Shown: in pieces, positions 22,647 to 34,850 of the stretch | Layout: every line of letters starts with the position of its first letter | Position numbering within the stretch: position 1 is the stretch's first letter | From: Prunus persica | Lineage: Eukaryota; Streptophyta; Magnoliopsida; Rosales; Rosaceae | NCBI RefSeq assembly: GCF_000346465.2 | Contig: NC_034014.1 | Coordinates: 20,780,391 to 20,844,390 of the forward strand | DNA: 64,000 nucleotides | Reading direction: 5' to 3' | Notes under the pieces: generated by a model | Seen by the model: only the letters and a program-made list of their open reading frames with translations | Told to the model about the DNA's origin: nothing | Database searches by the model: none | Program-made: the position numbers and the translations under genes

Positions 22647-23426
22647 GGGCGGCCCGGAGGGTGTGCAAGTGGTGCCACCGCACAGGGCCTCTGATTTTTG
22701 AGGGCCCCCAAATTTAATATATATATATATATATTAATAAATGTTATACATATACTGGGCAAGCAAATTTTTGACACAAAGACATTTCAATTGTGTTGGT
22801 TTGCAGGACCTCAACTTCCATTCAAGGCACAACTTCAAAGTCCGCTTGTGTAGATCATAGTTTTAGTTCTTTTTTTGTTTTTGTTTTTTTGTAACAACAA
22901 TTAATAATCATAATAATTAAAAAGGCAAACACGTTATAATATAAGGGAAGCTTGAAGAGCTTTCTTCGCATGCTTGAGCGCATCTTTCCCCTTTCTTTCT
23001 GTAAGTAATAATCATCACCAATATCTCTCCTTGGCTCTCTTTTTTAATCCTTTGACAATTTATTTTTTTCAATTTCAAGGATTTCAACACAAAAAATCGA
23101 ACAAAAAAATTGATAAATGTCACTCAAAAGCAAATGGTCAAATTTAAATCTGAATTCAAATTCAAGTATGTATCTAAATTATATATACTAAATGACTTCA
23201 TTATCAATTTTTTTTTTTCCAGATACTTCATTATCATGTTGATTGGTTATATAATGAAAGATGATTTAATTTGTAATTTGCATGCTAATTAATGATGAGT
23301 TTTGCTTTAAGAAAAAAAAAGACATTTATTGTATGGCATTACGTAATGGTGTAAGTTTGTATTAGCTTATTTGAAGCTCCAGTTTAAGGTTAGCACAGGG
23401 CCCCCAAAATCTCAAGACCGGCTCTG
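22647..23426. mobile_element. 780-bp insertion splitting the coiled coil of the resistance gene
   Basis: GTTTTCAACAT occurs at 22636-22646 and again at 23427-23437, flanking the inserted DNA. Removing the insert and one copy restores the CC domain across the junction. The two ends are GC-rich and partly inverted: CACAGGGCC near the left end, and AGCACAGGGCCCCC with GACCGGCTCTG at the right. The middle is AT-rich with no transposase. An 11-bp (or 9 plus chance) duplication would suit a MULE-like or hAT-like non-autonomous element, and I cannot choose between them. Confidence 0.8.
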
Positions 23427-23651
23427 GTTTTCAACATCATTGGCCAAGTCTCGAACGCTTGCGACCCACGCTTTCTCTACTTGTGTGTGTGCCTGCTCTC
23501 CACCGTCAGCATCCTCTAAGAAGGATTTCATGAATACCAGCTCCTGCTTAATCTCATCAACTTGATCACGAACACCCGCTATGGAGGCTGCTTCACTCTC
23601 TAGAATGGCTACAAATTTGCCAATGAAGAGGTCTGTTGCAGCAGACGCCAT

Positions 23652-24389
23652 GATGGCCTTATTTTGGTATAACCTTAATCAAAAAATCCTATCTGAAATT
23701 GATTCTGGGGAGAAATCAATGGTATATGCATTTTCGAAAAAGCATTCTGCCATGGTTGGGCTCAGATGCACTAGAGAGAAAAAGAGAGAGAGATTATCAA
23801 TTAATAATTAGAAATCGATGTTACGCATGACCATGGCTGGGACAATCGTTGATTAAACAATTGTTGGGAGTTCTCCCATGCACGTGAGGATGTGTACCCC
23901 ATGTGCTGTGATGGGTAAGTCCACTTTCTAACATATAATAAGTTACCCGAATCGATTACTACACATATAATATTGGTTAAACAGGTAATGCCAACAAAAG
24001 AAAAAAACAAATTAACAGCTAACATATGCTCACTAATTATTAATGGGTTTTCAATTGAATGTTTATTAATAATCTTTAGGCTTAATTGCACCGATATTTC
24101 TTGAAATTTCGGTCAAATCTCATTTTATTTTCTCAAATTTAAAAGGGAGATTCACTATTATACTCAATATGGGAGCCTAAATTATAAAAATATCCCGTAT
24201 GAAATGGATTTTAGAAACATACCCAAAGCCCATTTACAACATAACAAAAAAACTTTTAACTTCTTATAAATTACAAAACTGCCATCAATTTCTTAAAACA
24301 AGCCCAACTCCAAAATCTCATAAAAATACACAAAACACTTAATAGGGCATCAAAGTAATTTAATAATTAATATTAAATTCAATAAGGCA
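23652..24389. other. Upstream region of the resistance-gene relic, no gene seen
   Basis: Presumed promoter and 5' flank of the CNL relic. AT-rich with no coding signal. The retroelement copy 2 inserted at its far end. Confidence 0.45.
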
Positions 24390-24394
24390 AATTG

Positions 24395-24677
24395 TGTTGT
24401 AAAGTCAAGGATGGATCCCACAATGGTAGTGCCCACTACCTAATGGATTGAAGGACATCATGATGAAAGCACTATGGGAAGGCATCATTACCCACCTCCA
24501 ATGGAAGATGCTTGCCTACCACCCACCTCCATTAAGAGATGCTTGCCTATAAATAAAGCTTCCTTCTACTTGTAATATACATACATGAATGTAGAACAAA
24601 CATTCAATGAGAAGATCAGATTTCTATTCTTTCTCTATACCCCAATTCTCTCTACAATTTCATCTAGATTTATAACA
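24395..24677 (+). repeat. 5' LTR of retroelement copy 2
   Basis: Starts TGTTGTAAAGTCAAGG and ends GATTTATAACA, with TATAAATA at about 24549. It shares the terminal blocks of the 163-bp LTR of copy 1, but the U3 part is different and longer. Confidence 0.92.
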
Positions 24678-24949
24678 CGTTATCAGCACGAATTCGCTTT
24701 AACAATACCAGCTGAATTCTCTGATGAAACCCAACCAAACAAACACTTCTCTCTCTGTTTCTTCTTTGTTTTGTGACCCTCCTGGCATATCCGAACAAAC
24801 TCCGGTGTAGTCCTTGTTTCTTCTTCTCTGCACTCTTCTCAGCCATTTTAACAAGCATCTGGTGTGCATGGCTGTGCATGAAAAAAAAAATAATAATACC
24901 GTAACCAAACCAAGACACAACTGTCTGTCTGTCTGTCTGTCTCTGTACA

Positions 24950-25234
24950 ATGGAGCCGTGGCTCGACGACTTAGCCGACGACCTCCAGAGCCTGAGCTTC
25001 ACCTCCACCACAACTGTGTTGGTAACAGGTAAGCCCGAAGGCTGTTCCCGTCCCTCGTCTCCAAGCTTCCACCACACCCTCTCGCCAACTCCTCGGACCC
25101 TCTCTGGTCCGCCATCCACAAAACCCTCTAGCCTTCGCCTTCGCCTTCGCCATCGCCATCACCGTCGTCGACGGCGTCGGCACCAGCCTTGGTCCTGTCC
25201 AACTCCGGCAAGCGCATGGACCAGGCGGGGAAAG
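24950..25234 (+). pseudogene. Captured GC-rich coding-like fragment, gene not identified
   Basis: From ATG 24950 the frame reads MEPWLDDLADDLQSLSFTST, a plausible authentic protein start. It then degenerates into proline, serine and histidine-rich low complexity (CTTCGCCTTCGC repeats at 25130-25165). Base composition jumps to GC-rich compared with the AT-rich core. The LSFTSTTT string is reminiscent of plant AGC kinases, but I do not claim that. A GTAAGC donor-like site lies at 25029, so part may be genomic DNA with an intron. Confidence 0.4.
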
Positions 25235-25450
25235 AAGAAGCTTCCTCTGTGGTTGCCTCTGGTCAAGAACTCTGGCTTCTACTTCCAGGACATATCAGGC
25301 TTCGTGGTTAGCCCTCGCTTCGTGTTCGTAGTTGGAAATATAATTGTCATCATTCTCCTTGTCAAGTCCGGCAAGTTTTCAGGTAAAGACTCCAGCACAG
25401 GAGCTGATCTTTACGATGAGTTTGTTCACAACAGCGAAAAGAACCATGAA
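25235..25450 (+). pseudogene. Captured fragment of a DUF4408-type membrane protein
   Basis: In the same open frame that starts at 24950, LPLVKNSGFYFQDISGFVVS is followed by PRFVFVVGNIIVIILLVKSG and then ADLYDEFVHNSEKN. A hydrophobic segment after a Ser-Pro-x-Phe-Val-Phe motif and the LYDEFV stretch are what I recall of plant DUF4408 proteins, whose role is poorly known. Both the real N-terminus and the C-terminus are absent. Confidence 0.5.
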
Positions 25451-25520
25451 ATGGTCATGACCCATTTTCCGATTCCACGACTCGGGCGAGTCGGTGGTCA
25501 TGAACTCGATCTCATCCCCT

Positions 25521-25720
25521 GATGATTCCTTGCCCATGAAAACAATAGCCGGGGGCAGTGTAGCAAATACTATCAAAGGGCTGTGTGCTGGGTTCGGAAT
25601 CTCCTGTGGAATAATTGGTGCTTGAGGGGATGATGAGCAAGGCCAGTTATTTGTAGGTAACATGAGCTCTCATGCTGTGAGCCTCTCAAGATTGAGGATG
25701 AATAAGGGACCCACAGCTCA
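25521..25720 (+). pseudogene. Captured fragment of a pfkB-family carbohydrate/adenosine kinase
   Basis: The plus frame from about 25521 reads DDSLPMKTIAGGSVANTIKG, then LCAGFGISCGIIGA, a stop codon (25624-25626), then GDDEQGQLFVGNMSSHAVSL and RLRMNKGPTAQ. GGSVANT and the G-x-x-GDDEQG spacing are the N-terminal pfkB signature found in plant pfkB-like kinases. The in-frame stop and the absent C-terminal ATP-binding signature show that it is non-functional. Confidence 0.82.
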
Positions 25721-26129
25721 GCAGAGATGCCCATGGAAATGATAACTTAGATCTAATGGCGGGCCACGCGATAAAAACAGGTTGGCTGGACAGCACATGT
25801 TGTCGAGTGCGCATGATTACAGCCCCACCCACGTATTCTGCTGCACATGTAAAACCACCCACCGAAAAAAAAAAATTATTAAAAAATGCTAAAGTGCTGA
25901 AGCATCTTTTAATAAAAAACAGCAAAACCCATCGACCCACCGAAAGACTAAGCGATAAGATCTCTGCTCCCTTATCTTCTCTATTATTTCCTATTATATT
26001 TACCTGCTTTTCTATTACTAACCATTAACAAAAATGGACCCTTGGTAATACTAAACATATTATCAGTGGGAGACCGTTACTAATACTAACACTTTCCTTA
26101 TCTTGTTCAGTGGTGGTTTTTAACCCCAC

Positions 26130-26430
26130 ATTTATTTTATTTACTGTATGGTGTAGGTTTATTACCCATACAACAGTATTTATTTAAAAGGGTGGTGCGG
26201 GTTTATCGTCCACGCCTTTACTTTTATTTAAATGTATGGAGCAGAATTAGTGCCCATACAAGCACAATTTACTTTACCTCACATTTAATTTTATTTAAAG
26301 TATGGTGCGGGATTAACGTCCATACAGCAAGCAATTTAATTTATGAATTTAATTTACCGCACATTTACATTTATTTAAAGTGTGGTGCGGGTTTATCGTC
26401 CATACCGGTAATTTATTTACCAGCAATTTA
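26130..26430 (+). repeat. Tandem-repeat array A of copy 2
   Basis: Same GGTGCGGGTTTATCGTCCAC and TAGTGCCCATACA blocks as at 14140-14735, with fewer units. Confidence 0.8.
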
Positions 26431-28456
26431 TTATATGGATTAAATGTGCTGTATGATGAGTTTTTACAGTATGCAGATCAGGACCATAAGTTCCTTGATC
26501 CTCATCATACAATTACATCAGGACTTGAAGATCCTTGATGATGATGTTAATATGAGAGCTGGCAGTCTCTCCGGTACTATATTTGTAAACATGTGATCGG
26601 ACTTGAGGGTCCTTGATCCCTGACATGTAAATAAGGACCTGGGGTTCCTTAATGATGTAACAGTACCGTATTGGTTCATAATGCCGTACACATGGATGAT
26701 AACTGTACTGGCAAATGTACTGTATACATGAATAGTGCCGTATACATGAATAGTGATGTATGCATAAATATTTACCATTTTGGGTAAACTATCACCATTC
26801 AAAAGGGAACCTGCAGTTCCTTAAACTCATGGATAAGCAATTAAATGAGATGCTAGAAGTTCCTCAAAATATGGACAATTATGTAAGGACTTGAAGTCCA
26901 GAAATATGTACAGAAAATTGTAAAAATGTCCATACCATGAGAATATGTGATTTTGGCCCGAAGTTCAAAATCTAAGGGGATTGAATGTCCATACCATGAG
27001 AATATGTGATTTTGGCCAAAAGTTCAAAATCTAACAGTGTTGAGAACCTGAAGTTCCAACAATTAAATGGACAACCCTTGAGGTATTATTGCAAATTGTG
27101 GTACGCCACATATCTCTTTGGCATAAGAGAATGATGAATTGAGGCTCCCCACATATTTTGTTATATATGGGCCGGAAGCTCATGAACCCAAATATATGAG
27201 ATATTAGCGTGACTTTTACTCAATTCATATTTCATGTCCATTTTGAAAATGGCAAATAAATTCTGAGTTTATGTTTAGCCCAGGCCAAAAGTTCCGGGCT
27301 CCCATACGTTGAAATATGAAATTTGGGAGAGTCGATGTGGTTATTTGAACCTATAAGGCACAAGGTTCCAAACCGTCATTTTGAAAAGACGTAAAAACCA
27401 CAGGTGCAAATTTTAAGAATGTGCGCAATTATTATAACAGGAAAGGAGCAAGTTGAAACGCAGTTGCTCCAATCAAGTTTTGCAAAGGCCATATCTATAG
27501 GAGGAAATATGGCTACAGTTTGCAGGATCCCAATATTATCTCAGATCCCCATATTATCTTTTTCTTTCCCAGATTCCAAAACTTCACGTGGCCTCCATTA
27601 AATGTTTGTCGACACTTTCGGCGTTTTCAAAGTATTATTTTCATCAAAAGCCGATCTTGCTTTGCGGATTTCACGGAACTACTTTTTCAAAAGTATCCCG
27701 AGAATCTCGTAATTTTCCTATGGTTAATTTGAAATTCACCGGTTCTACCTATTCATTGTATTTGTGTATAAATGTGTTACTAACGAAATTTTCTTTGCAG
27801 AAGACATCCAGTTTTCTCCATACCTAGTGATGCGATATCTACTTGTTTTTCTTATCAGTGAGCACTTAATATGCCCGAGAAGCAAGACTATCTCTGATCA
27901 TCCATTCAGGAAGCGAGACTATCCCTGATCACGTTTCCGCTACATCAGGAAACTGTGAAGGCGATCTTATGCTCTAATCTCCGGAAGTCCTTCTAGACTA
28001 GGAGATATGAGAGCTTATTGTCTGCTCCCACCAGCTTCCTTCCCTGATTGCTTACCTTCTCTTTTTGCATTTTCTTCTCTTTCTGTAACTCTCTGAGGAT
28101 TATTTGTTTTTGACAGAGAAAAGAGTTGTGATTTTACTATTGCAGGATATAACTAGATCATCAAGCGCAACATTTACTGGGCCGATACAAGCTTGACTGA
28201 TACTTGAGAAAAGTTTCTCCCACCTAAGGATGTAAGCAATACTTGTGTTATTTTTTGCTTATATACTTATTTGATATTTTATCTTGAAAGGTAACCAAAT
28301 GGGAAGATAAGTCCGTTCCAAAAGAATGGCTTGTATGTATCCATGAATTATTAATGCAAATTTTACAGATTGCAAGTTGGATACATTGATAATACACTGC
28401 ACAAATTAATGTACCAGAAGAACATAATATGGGTATAGCAGTGATCAATATGGGTG

Positions 28457-28820
28457 CACGCCTGTTGCGTAGCAAATGATATGGATTGAAGTCCCGAAAA
28501 GACAATCCTTTGACATGTCAATATTGATATTATGCACGCCTAATGCTAGCAAATTATATGGGTTAAAGTCCCATAATATGGGTTAAAGTCCCAGAAATTA
28601 ATTGACATGTATGTATTAATCTGTGGCATGCCTGCAGCATGACAGATATATGGGTGCACGCATGTTGCGTAGCAAATGATATGGATTGAAGTCCCGAAAG
28701 GACAATCCTTTGACATGTCAATATTGATATTATGCACGCCTAATGCGTAGCAAATTATATGGGTTAAAGTCCCATAAATTAATTGACATGTATGTATTAA
28801 TCTGTGGCATACCTGCAGCA
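28457..28820 (+). repeat. Tandem-repeat array B of copy 2 (two units of 200 bp)
   Basis: Units begin CACGC at 28457 and 28657 and are homologous to the 201-bp units of copy 1. The second unit lacks one of the two ATGGGTTAAAGTCCCATAAT blocks. Confidence 0.88.
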
Positions 28821-30382
28821 TGACAGATATATGGGTTCTAAATGTTCAAACTCTCTAAATAGAGATTATCCACGCCCTACTGTAAAATAACGCTCCATTG
28901 GAGGTTATAATCCACATTCTCACATAATAAAAGCCCCATGAAGTGGCTTGGGTACCCAAAAGTAAAGGAATGCTTATAATTGATGCATGCGCATGCACAT
29001 GAGAATTGTGAGATTATGAATTGATGAATGACAATTTTTGGTTTTGGAGTAGCTACTCAAATCATCAATGGGCTGTGTTGATTGGAACCACGTTCAATTA
29101 TTAAATGTCGACAATATCATTGGCCAAAATGGAACGAGGTAATTCCATTATAGATGAGAATGAACGTGAAAGAACAAACCCACAGTACGAACCCCAAAAT
29201 ATGTTAATACTGAAATTTATACTTGGGTGTTCGGAATAAAAGGGAATATACCTACTTTGTATGATACACTGTTTCTAGCAGAAACAAGGAATGTTGGGTT
29301 TTCTCCATATTTACAGATTCAATTGTGCCCCCCCCTTATTACACAATTACGGAGACCAACATATTATCTTTAAGGGTTATTAAATGCACGGAGCATATCG
29401 CCAGAAGCGATTCCCTAAAGATGTATAAATAGCTGGGTTAAAGCTATATAATGTGTCATAAAGCTTAATCCCTTTTAGACAAAATCCGTTGAGAGGATTG
29501 ATATTGCATAAAGCAAGTCCCTAAAGGACATGTGCTTGAAGTACAAAATTTGTACTCAATATTAATATGCATAAATTACCTCAGTGAGTACATTGATTAT
29601 AATGTGATTGCAACACATTAAAGCTTCTGCAGAATTCATGAAATATTTGTCTCGATCGAGCATTATACCAACGAGATTCTTGCTTATACTAAGAGAGTCT
29701 TATCCGTTGGTCCTTAAATGTTTTTCCGGAAGTATACTAGACCAGATAGAGCTCAGCTCCACACTGTACTCTTTTTCCTTCATCCAGGTTTTTATCCCAT
29801 TGGGTTTTTCCTGGTAAGGTTTTAACGAGGCAGTGTCGCTCAAGGGTTTAGGATATACTATGAAAATTTTTATGGTCGCTTACTGGACAAAAGCTAGTCC
29901 TAAATTTTTCAGGGGGAGATATTCATCAGGGGGAGCATGGTTTTAATAAAGACCTTCATACATTGTACTCTTTTTCCTTCATCCAGATTTTTTTTATCCC
30001 ACTGGGTTTTTCCTGGTAAGGTTTTAACGAGGCAGTGTCGCTCAAGATTGACTCACAGAAGCAGTGTCAACTACGATATTCAGAAAGGTGATCAACAGTA
30101 TGACTTAAAGATATTTTGCCAAGCATCAGGGGGAGCGTGCTATCAATAAAGATCTTCAAACACTGTACTCTTTTTCCTTCGTCCAGGTTTTTATCCCACT
30201 GGGTTTTTCCTGGCAAGGTTTTAAAGAGGCAGTGTCGCACGCGCGTCAATATACACAGAATTTTATGTTACACATAATTATGTACTCTTTTTCCCTTTGA
30301 CCAGTTTTTGTCCCACTGGGTTTTTACTGGCAAGGTTTTTAACGAGGCATATTCCATACTATTTGTGGTCTTCAAGGGGGAG

Positions 30383-30665
30383 TGTTGTAAAGTCAAGGAT
30401 GGATCCCACAATGGTAGTGCCCACTACCTAATGGATTGAAGGACATCATGATGAAAGCACTATGGGAAGGCATCATTACCCACCTCCAATGGAAGATGCT
30501 TGCCTACCACCCACCTCCATTAGGATATGCTTGCCTATAAATAAAGCTTCCTTCTACTTGTAATATACATACATGAATGTAGAACAAACATTCAATGAGA
30601 AGATCAGATTTCTATTCTTTCTCTATACCCCAATTCTCTCTACAATTTCATCTAGATTTATAACA
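30383..30665 (+). repeat. 3' LTR of retroelement copy 2
   Basis: Pairs with 24395-24677. It is preceded by TTCAAGGGGGAG and followed by AATTG. Confidence 0.92.
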
Positions 30666-31312
30666 AATTGTTATTTTTTGGATTTTTTATGGGTTTGTTT
30701 ATAGAAATTCAATTGTGTAGGGTTTATTTATAATATTAGTATTAGAAATGGGTATATCACTAAATATCTCAACTTAAAATGATCCATTTTAATCCCTTAA
30801 CTGAGATTTGATTACCCACTTTGCCTCCCGCCGTCAACTCCATCCAAAATTGTATTAACTTTAATGATGTGGTATGGGTGTTTTTGTAATTCTGTACATG
30901 TGGATCATTACTCACCAATTAAGTAAGTGACATGGCAAGTGGAGCCCATCTCCACATAAATTAAAATATTTAAAAATATTTAAAAAAAAAAAAATCATAA
31001 AATCATAAAAATTATCTTTAAAAAAAAAGGGAGACTTTGGAAAAGCCCAAAGGAGAGAGAAAATTTTTAAAAGAAGCCAAAATGGACAAAATTGCCCTTA
31101 TTTATTTTTTGATTTCCTAAGGAATCCTTTACATTTGCATGTCTTTTGTTTGAAAGTTGAGAGGTTTTTCTGTCTTTTTTTAAAAAGCTTTGGCTTTTTC
31201 CAAAAGTGAAAGTTTTTTTATGGGTAAAACCTAAATTTACTAAAAAAAAAAGAACTAAATATTCTAATAATTAAAAACACTACCCAGCAGCTCCAATCCC
31301 TCCCACCCAGAT

Positions 31313-31665
31313 CCCACCCGAAAAATCCTTATTGCCGCCCAAAAAATCCTTCACGAATGGCTCCACAATCACCGTCGGATTCGCCATCACCACCACCTTC
31401 CTCTTGAACTTGTCATGGAATTTGAGGCCGAGAAGGAGATGAAGATGAGGATTTGGATGACAAGGGCTTCGGAGAAGAGGAAGTAGGCGATGATGACGAG
31501 GGCGAGGGAGAGGAGGACGAGGTTGCCGGCTTCAATGGCGACGAGCATGAAGTAAGGGAAAGAGTTCAGGGAGATGAGGAGCGTGTCGCCGAGGTCGGCA
31601 GCGATCGACTCGTACGATGCCGTTTCGCTCGCCCGTTTCGCTCGCGTTGCAGGACGTGATCGACG
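31313..31665 (-). pseudogene. Captured fragment of glycerol-3-phosphate acyltransferase (GPAT4/6/8-like)
   Basis: Minus-strand reading gives SETASYESIAADLGDTLLIS, FPYFMLVAIEAGN, YFLFSEALVIQILIFISFSA. After a frame shift it gives HDKFKRKVVVMANPTVIVEP and FVKDFLGGNKDF. These are the N-terminal HAD-like region and the following segment of land-plant GPATs that make cutin and suberin precursors. The expected Asp-x-Asp of the phosphatase motif (DLDGT) reads DLGDT, and the stretch between the two blocks is deleted. The acyltransferase motifs (NHxxxxD) are not included. It is GC-rich against AT-rich surroundings, so a captured fragment fits. Confidence 0.83.
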
Positions 31666-32028
31666 GGAGGGTCTTGATTTAGTTCGTTCTCTTTGAGGAT
31701 TTTTGTGCGCTTCTTAATTTCAAAAGACAAAAACCAAAATACATTTTTGTAACCATTTCAATTTTTACTGCAACTTATTTGAAGAATATAGAAATGCATT
31801 AAACAATAAATAAACAAACAGTTCCTAATTGATTGATTAACGAGTTGCTTATCTTGCATTGTTGAATTTGGTGAATACCAAGTTGGATCTCAGATTGCAA
31901 AGCCGCCGCCACCGTGGCTATGGAACTAGGAGAAAGTTAGTGAGATTTTGAGGGGTTGGCTTGATTCCGAAACAGAAACTGATGGAGAGAGAGAATGATG
32001 GAGAGAGTTGGAGAGAAGGAGAGGTCGG

Positions 32029-32064
32029 GATGGGGATGGGGATGGGGATGGGGATGGGGATGGG
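32029..32064 (+). repeat. GGGGAT hexamer microsatellite
   Basis: Five or six tandem GGGGAT units inside the outer Pack-MULE, after a GA-rich stretch. Confidence 0.85.
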
Positions 32065-32691
32065 ACGGCTGGGGATGAGCTCAGGGAAGGCTGCAATGGG
32101 GTGGGGGTGTACGATGCTCTGGATTTGTTTGTTTTTTAATTTTATTTTGTTTATATGTAGTTTTTAAATGTGGTTTTTTATGTTTTTATTTTTATTTTTA
32201 ATTATTATAATATTTAATTATGTTTTTATCTATGTGGAGATAGGCTCCACTTGCCACGTCACCCACTTAATTGGTGAGTAATGATCCACATATACGAAAT
32301 TACAAAAACACCACTGCCACGTCATCAAAGTTAACAGAGTTTTGAATAGAGTTGACAACAGGGAGAAATTATAGAGTGATACTGTATCACCACATCAGCT
32401 GGTGATACTCCCATTCAAAATCTGCCACATGTATTTTTTTAAAAAAATTAAAATATATTTTACAACTCAACTTTGGCTTACAACTTTACCCTTCAACTTT
32501 AATGACCCTAACCCTTCCCCACTCCGGCTTCCCTGTGCTATGCCCCTGCTATCGACGCTACACAACCCTCTTCCCTTCCCCCTCTCAGCCAACCACCCCG
32601 GCCTTCCCTACCCCTCCAATATTCCCACCTCCTCTCTCTTCCTCTCATTTTCGGTTAATAAAAAAAGCCAAAAATCTTAAAAATATGTGTA

Positions 32692-33263
32692 TGTTATAAA
32701 ATGAACTGGGATATGTGCGAATATTGAGCTGCACGTAAAGTAGATGAGACACAGTATTTAACGAGGTTCGGCTATGCCTACGTCCTCGGAGAGCAGCAGC
32801 AGTAACTTTTCACTATATCAAATAATAGGGCTACAACTTTGTGTTTACAATATGTATGACTCACTCAATTTTCTCTCTTGGAGAATTTCTCTCTTGCTCT
32901 CTTTCTTCTCAACTCACTCACCCTCATTCTTCCTTCTCTTCCTCTTCTATATGTGTAAACTTCTCTTGATGGAGGTATCTATTTATATGCCTAAGACATT
33001 GGTTGTTCACCTCACAATATAATTGGTAGACAACATCATTAATATTCTTCAATCAACAACATCATTAATATTCTTCAATCAACAACATCATTAATATTCT
33101 TCAATCAACAACATCATTAATATTCTTCAATCAACAACATCATTAATATTCTTCAATCAATTGGGTAGTGGTTTGGTTTGGTGGGTGTGTGGTTAGGTTT
33201 AGTGGATGTTAGTTGGCTATGTGGGCTTCACCTATTCTTCTTTACTTATTCTTCTTTACAACA
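32692..33263 (-). repeat. 3' LTR of retroelement copy 3
   Basis: 572 bp with five tandem 26-bp units (CAACATCATTAATATTCTTC plus AATCAA) at about 33030-33160. On the minus strand it starts TGTTGTAAAGAAG, preceded by the purine tract CCAAGGGGGAG. Confidence 0.9.
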
Positions 33264-34679
33264 CTCCCCCTTGGAGACCACATGTCCCTAGATTGGTTGC
33301 CTCATTAAAACCTTGCTTGGAGAAAAACCCAGTGAGGTAGAAAACTGATGGAAAGAAGAAAAAAAGAGTACAGCAATCTGTATAGCATACTTCTGGATGC
33401 TCCCCCTGATTAATATCTCCCCCTGATGTCTTCATGACTATCTTTTGGAGTGAGAATCTTTCGGAGTGAGTGGAGGATATAGCCATTAATAATTCTCGTA
33501 GTTGAGTAAGTAAATATATTTCCAGTGAGCTATCTCTATGTAAATCATAGAAATTTTCAGAGTCCGCGTTTCTAACAAAACTTGGGCTATTTGTAAGTTC
33601 ACTTGAAAGAATATGCCTGTACATGGTGTTATGCGGAGATAGCATCAAATATACCTCACATCATCCCAAAATGATGGTGATGGAGTTGAGCCCTATCTCA
33701 AAAATATGATGTCCGGTCCAATATACTTCCGGAAAATCATTAAAGTGTCCAACAGATAATCCTCATAAAAATGCTTCAATACTTTCTTAGTATAAGCAAG
33801 AATCTCGTTGGCATAATGCTCGATCCTTAAGTCGAGACAAATATTTCGTGAATTCTGCAGAAGCTTTAATGTGTTGCAATCACATTATAATCAATGTACT
33901 CACTGAGGTAATTTATGCATATTAATATTGAGTACAAATTTTGTGCTTCAAGCACATGTCCTTTAGGGACTTGTTTTATGCAATGTCAATCCTCTCAACG
34001 GATTTTGTTTAAAAGGGATTAAACTTTATGACACATTATATAGCTTTAACCCAGCTATTTATACATCTTTAGGGAATCGCTTCTGGCGATATGCTCTGTG
34101 CATTTAATAACCCTTAAAGATAATATGTTGGTCTCCGTAATTGTGTAATAAGGGGGGGCACAATTGAATCTGTAAATATGGAGAAAACCCAACATTCCTT
34201 GTTTCTGCCAGAAACAGTGTGTCATACAAAGTAGGTATATTCCCTTTTATTCCGAACACCCAAGTATAAATTCAGTATTAACAAATTTTGGGGTTCGTAT
34301 TGTGGGTTTGTTCTTTCACGTTCATTCTCATCTATAATGGAATTACCTCATTCCATTTTGGCCAATAATATTGTCGACATTTAATAATTGAACGTGGTTC
34401 CAATCAACACAGCCCATTGATGATTTGAGTAGCTACTCCAAAACTAAAAATTGTCATTCATCAATTCATGATCCCACCATTCTCATTTGCATGCGCATGC
34501 ATCAATTATAAGCATTTCTTTGCTTTTGGATACCCAAGCCACTTCATGGGGCTTTTATTATGTGAGAATGTGGATTATAACCTCCATTGGAGCGTTATTT
34601 AGCAGTAGGGCGTGGATAATCTCCATTTAGGGAGTTGGAACATTTAGAACCCATATATCTGTCATGCTGAAGGCATGCC

Positions 34680-34850
34680 ACAGATTAATACATTCATGTC
34701 AATTAATTGCTGGGACCTTAACCCATATTATGGGACTTTAACCCATATAATTTGCTACGCATTAGGCGTGCACAATATCAATATTGATATGTCAAAGGAT
34801 TGTCCTTTCGGGACTTCAATCCACATCATTTGCTACGCAACAGGCGTGCA
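34680..34850 (-). repeat. Single array-B unit of copy 3
   Basis: Reverse complement of the 201-bp unit seen three times in copy 1. Open frames here are by-products of the repeat. Confidence 0.8.

Larger units (their letters stand above)
20114..23651 (-). pseudogene. CC-NB-ARC-LRR (RPM1-like) disease-resistance gene, interrupted and frameshifted
   Basis: CNL proteins are intracellular immune receptors that sense pathogen effectors. The minus strand starts at ATG 23651 with the Rx-type coiled coil (MASAATDLFIGKF, LVFMKSFLEDAD, WVASVRDLANDVEN). It resumes at 22646 after a 780-bp insertion with TIDEFMYRV. The 518-codon frame to 21127 holds the P-loop GMGGSGKTT (its residues 137-145), FECYAWITVSQSY, kinase-2 YLIVLDDVWD, RNBS-B GSRVMLTTRRED, GLPL as CEGLPLAIVAL, RNBS-D CFLYCSLFPED, and the MHD motif as MHDLLREIAL. 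At about 21127 one missing base shifts the frame. The LRRs continue in 21124-20528 (LNLCGTPITELPESIGKLRN), then decay after a local duplication at 20312-20480. A final piece at 20311-20114 ends CKKYT. It is a pseudogene unless the insertion is spliced out and the frameshift is a sequence error. Paralogue: 47438-51130. Confidence 0.9.
24395..30665 (+). mobile_element. Non-autonomous LTR retroelement, copy 2, carrying other host-gene fragments
   Basis: The 283-bp LTRs (24395-24677, 30383-30665) differ at two positions by eye and are flanked by an exact AATTG duplication (24390-24394, 30666-30670). The primer-binding site CGTTATCAGCACGA and the purine tract AAGGGGGAG are present. The interior from about 25955 follows the core of copy 1 closely, with array A at 26130-26430, array B (two 200-bp units) at 28457-28820 and array C at 29760-30360. 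No gag-pol is present. 24690-25930 is not in the core and carries host-derived fragments different from those of copy 1. Confidence 0.92.

Noticed and set aside
24699..24950. Minus-strand frames antisense to the 5' region of retroelement copy 2
   Set aside because: They overlap primer-site-proximal DNA and a GTCTGTCT microsatellite. No family was recognised.
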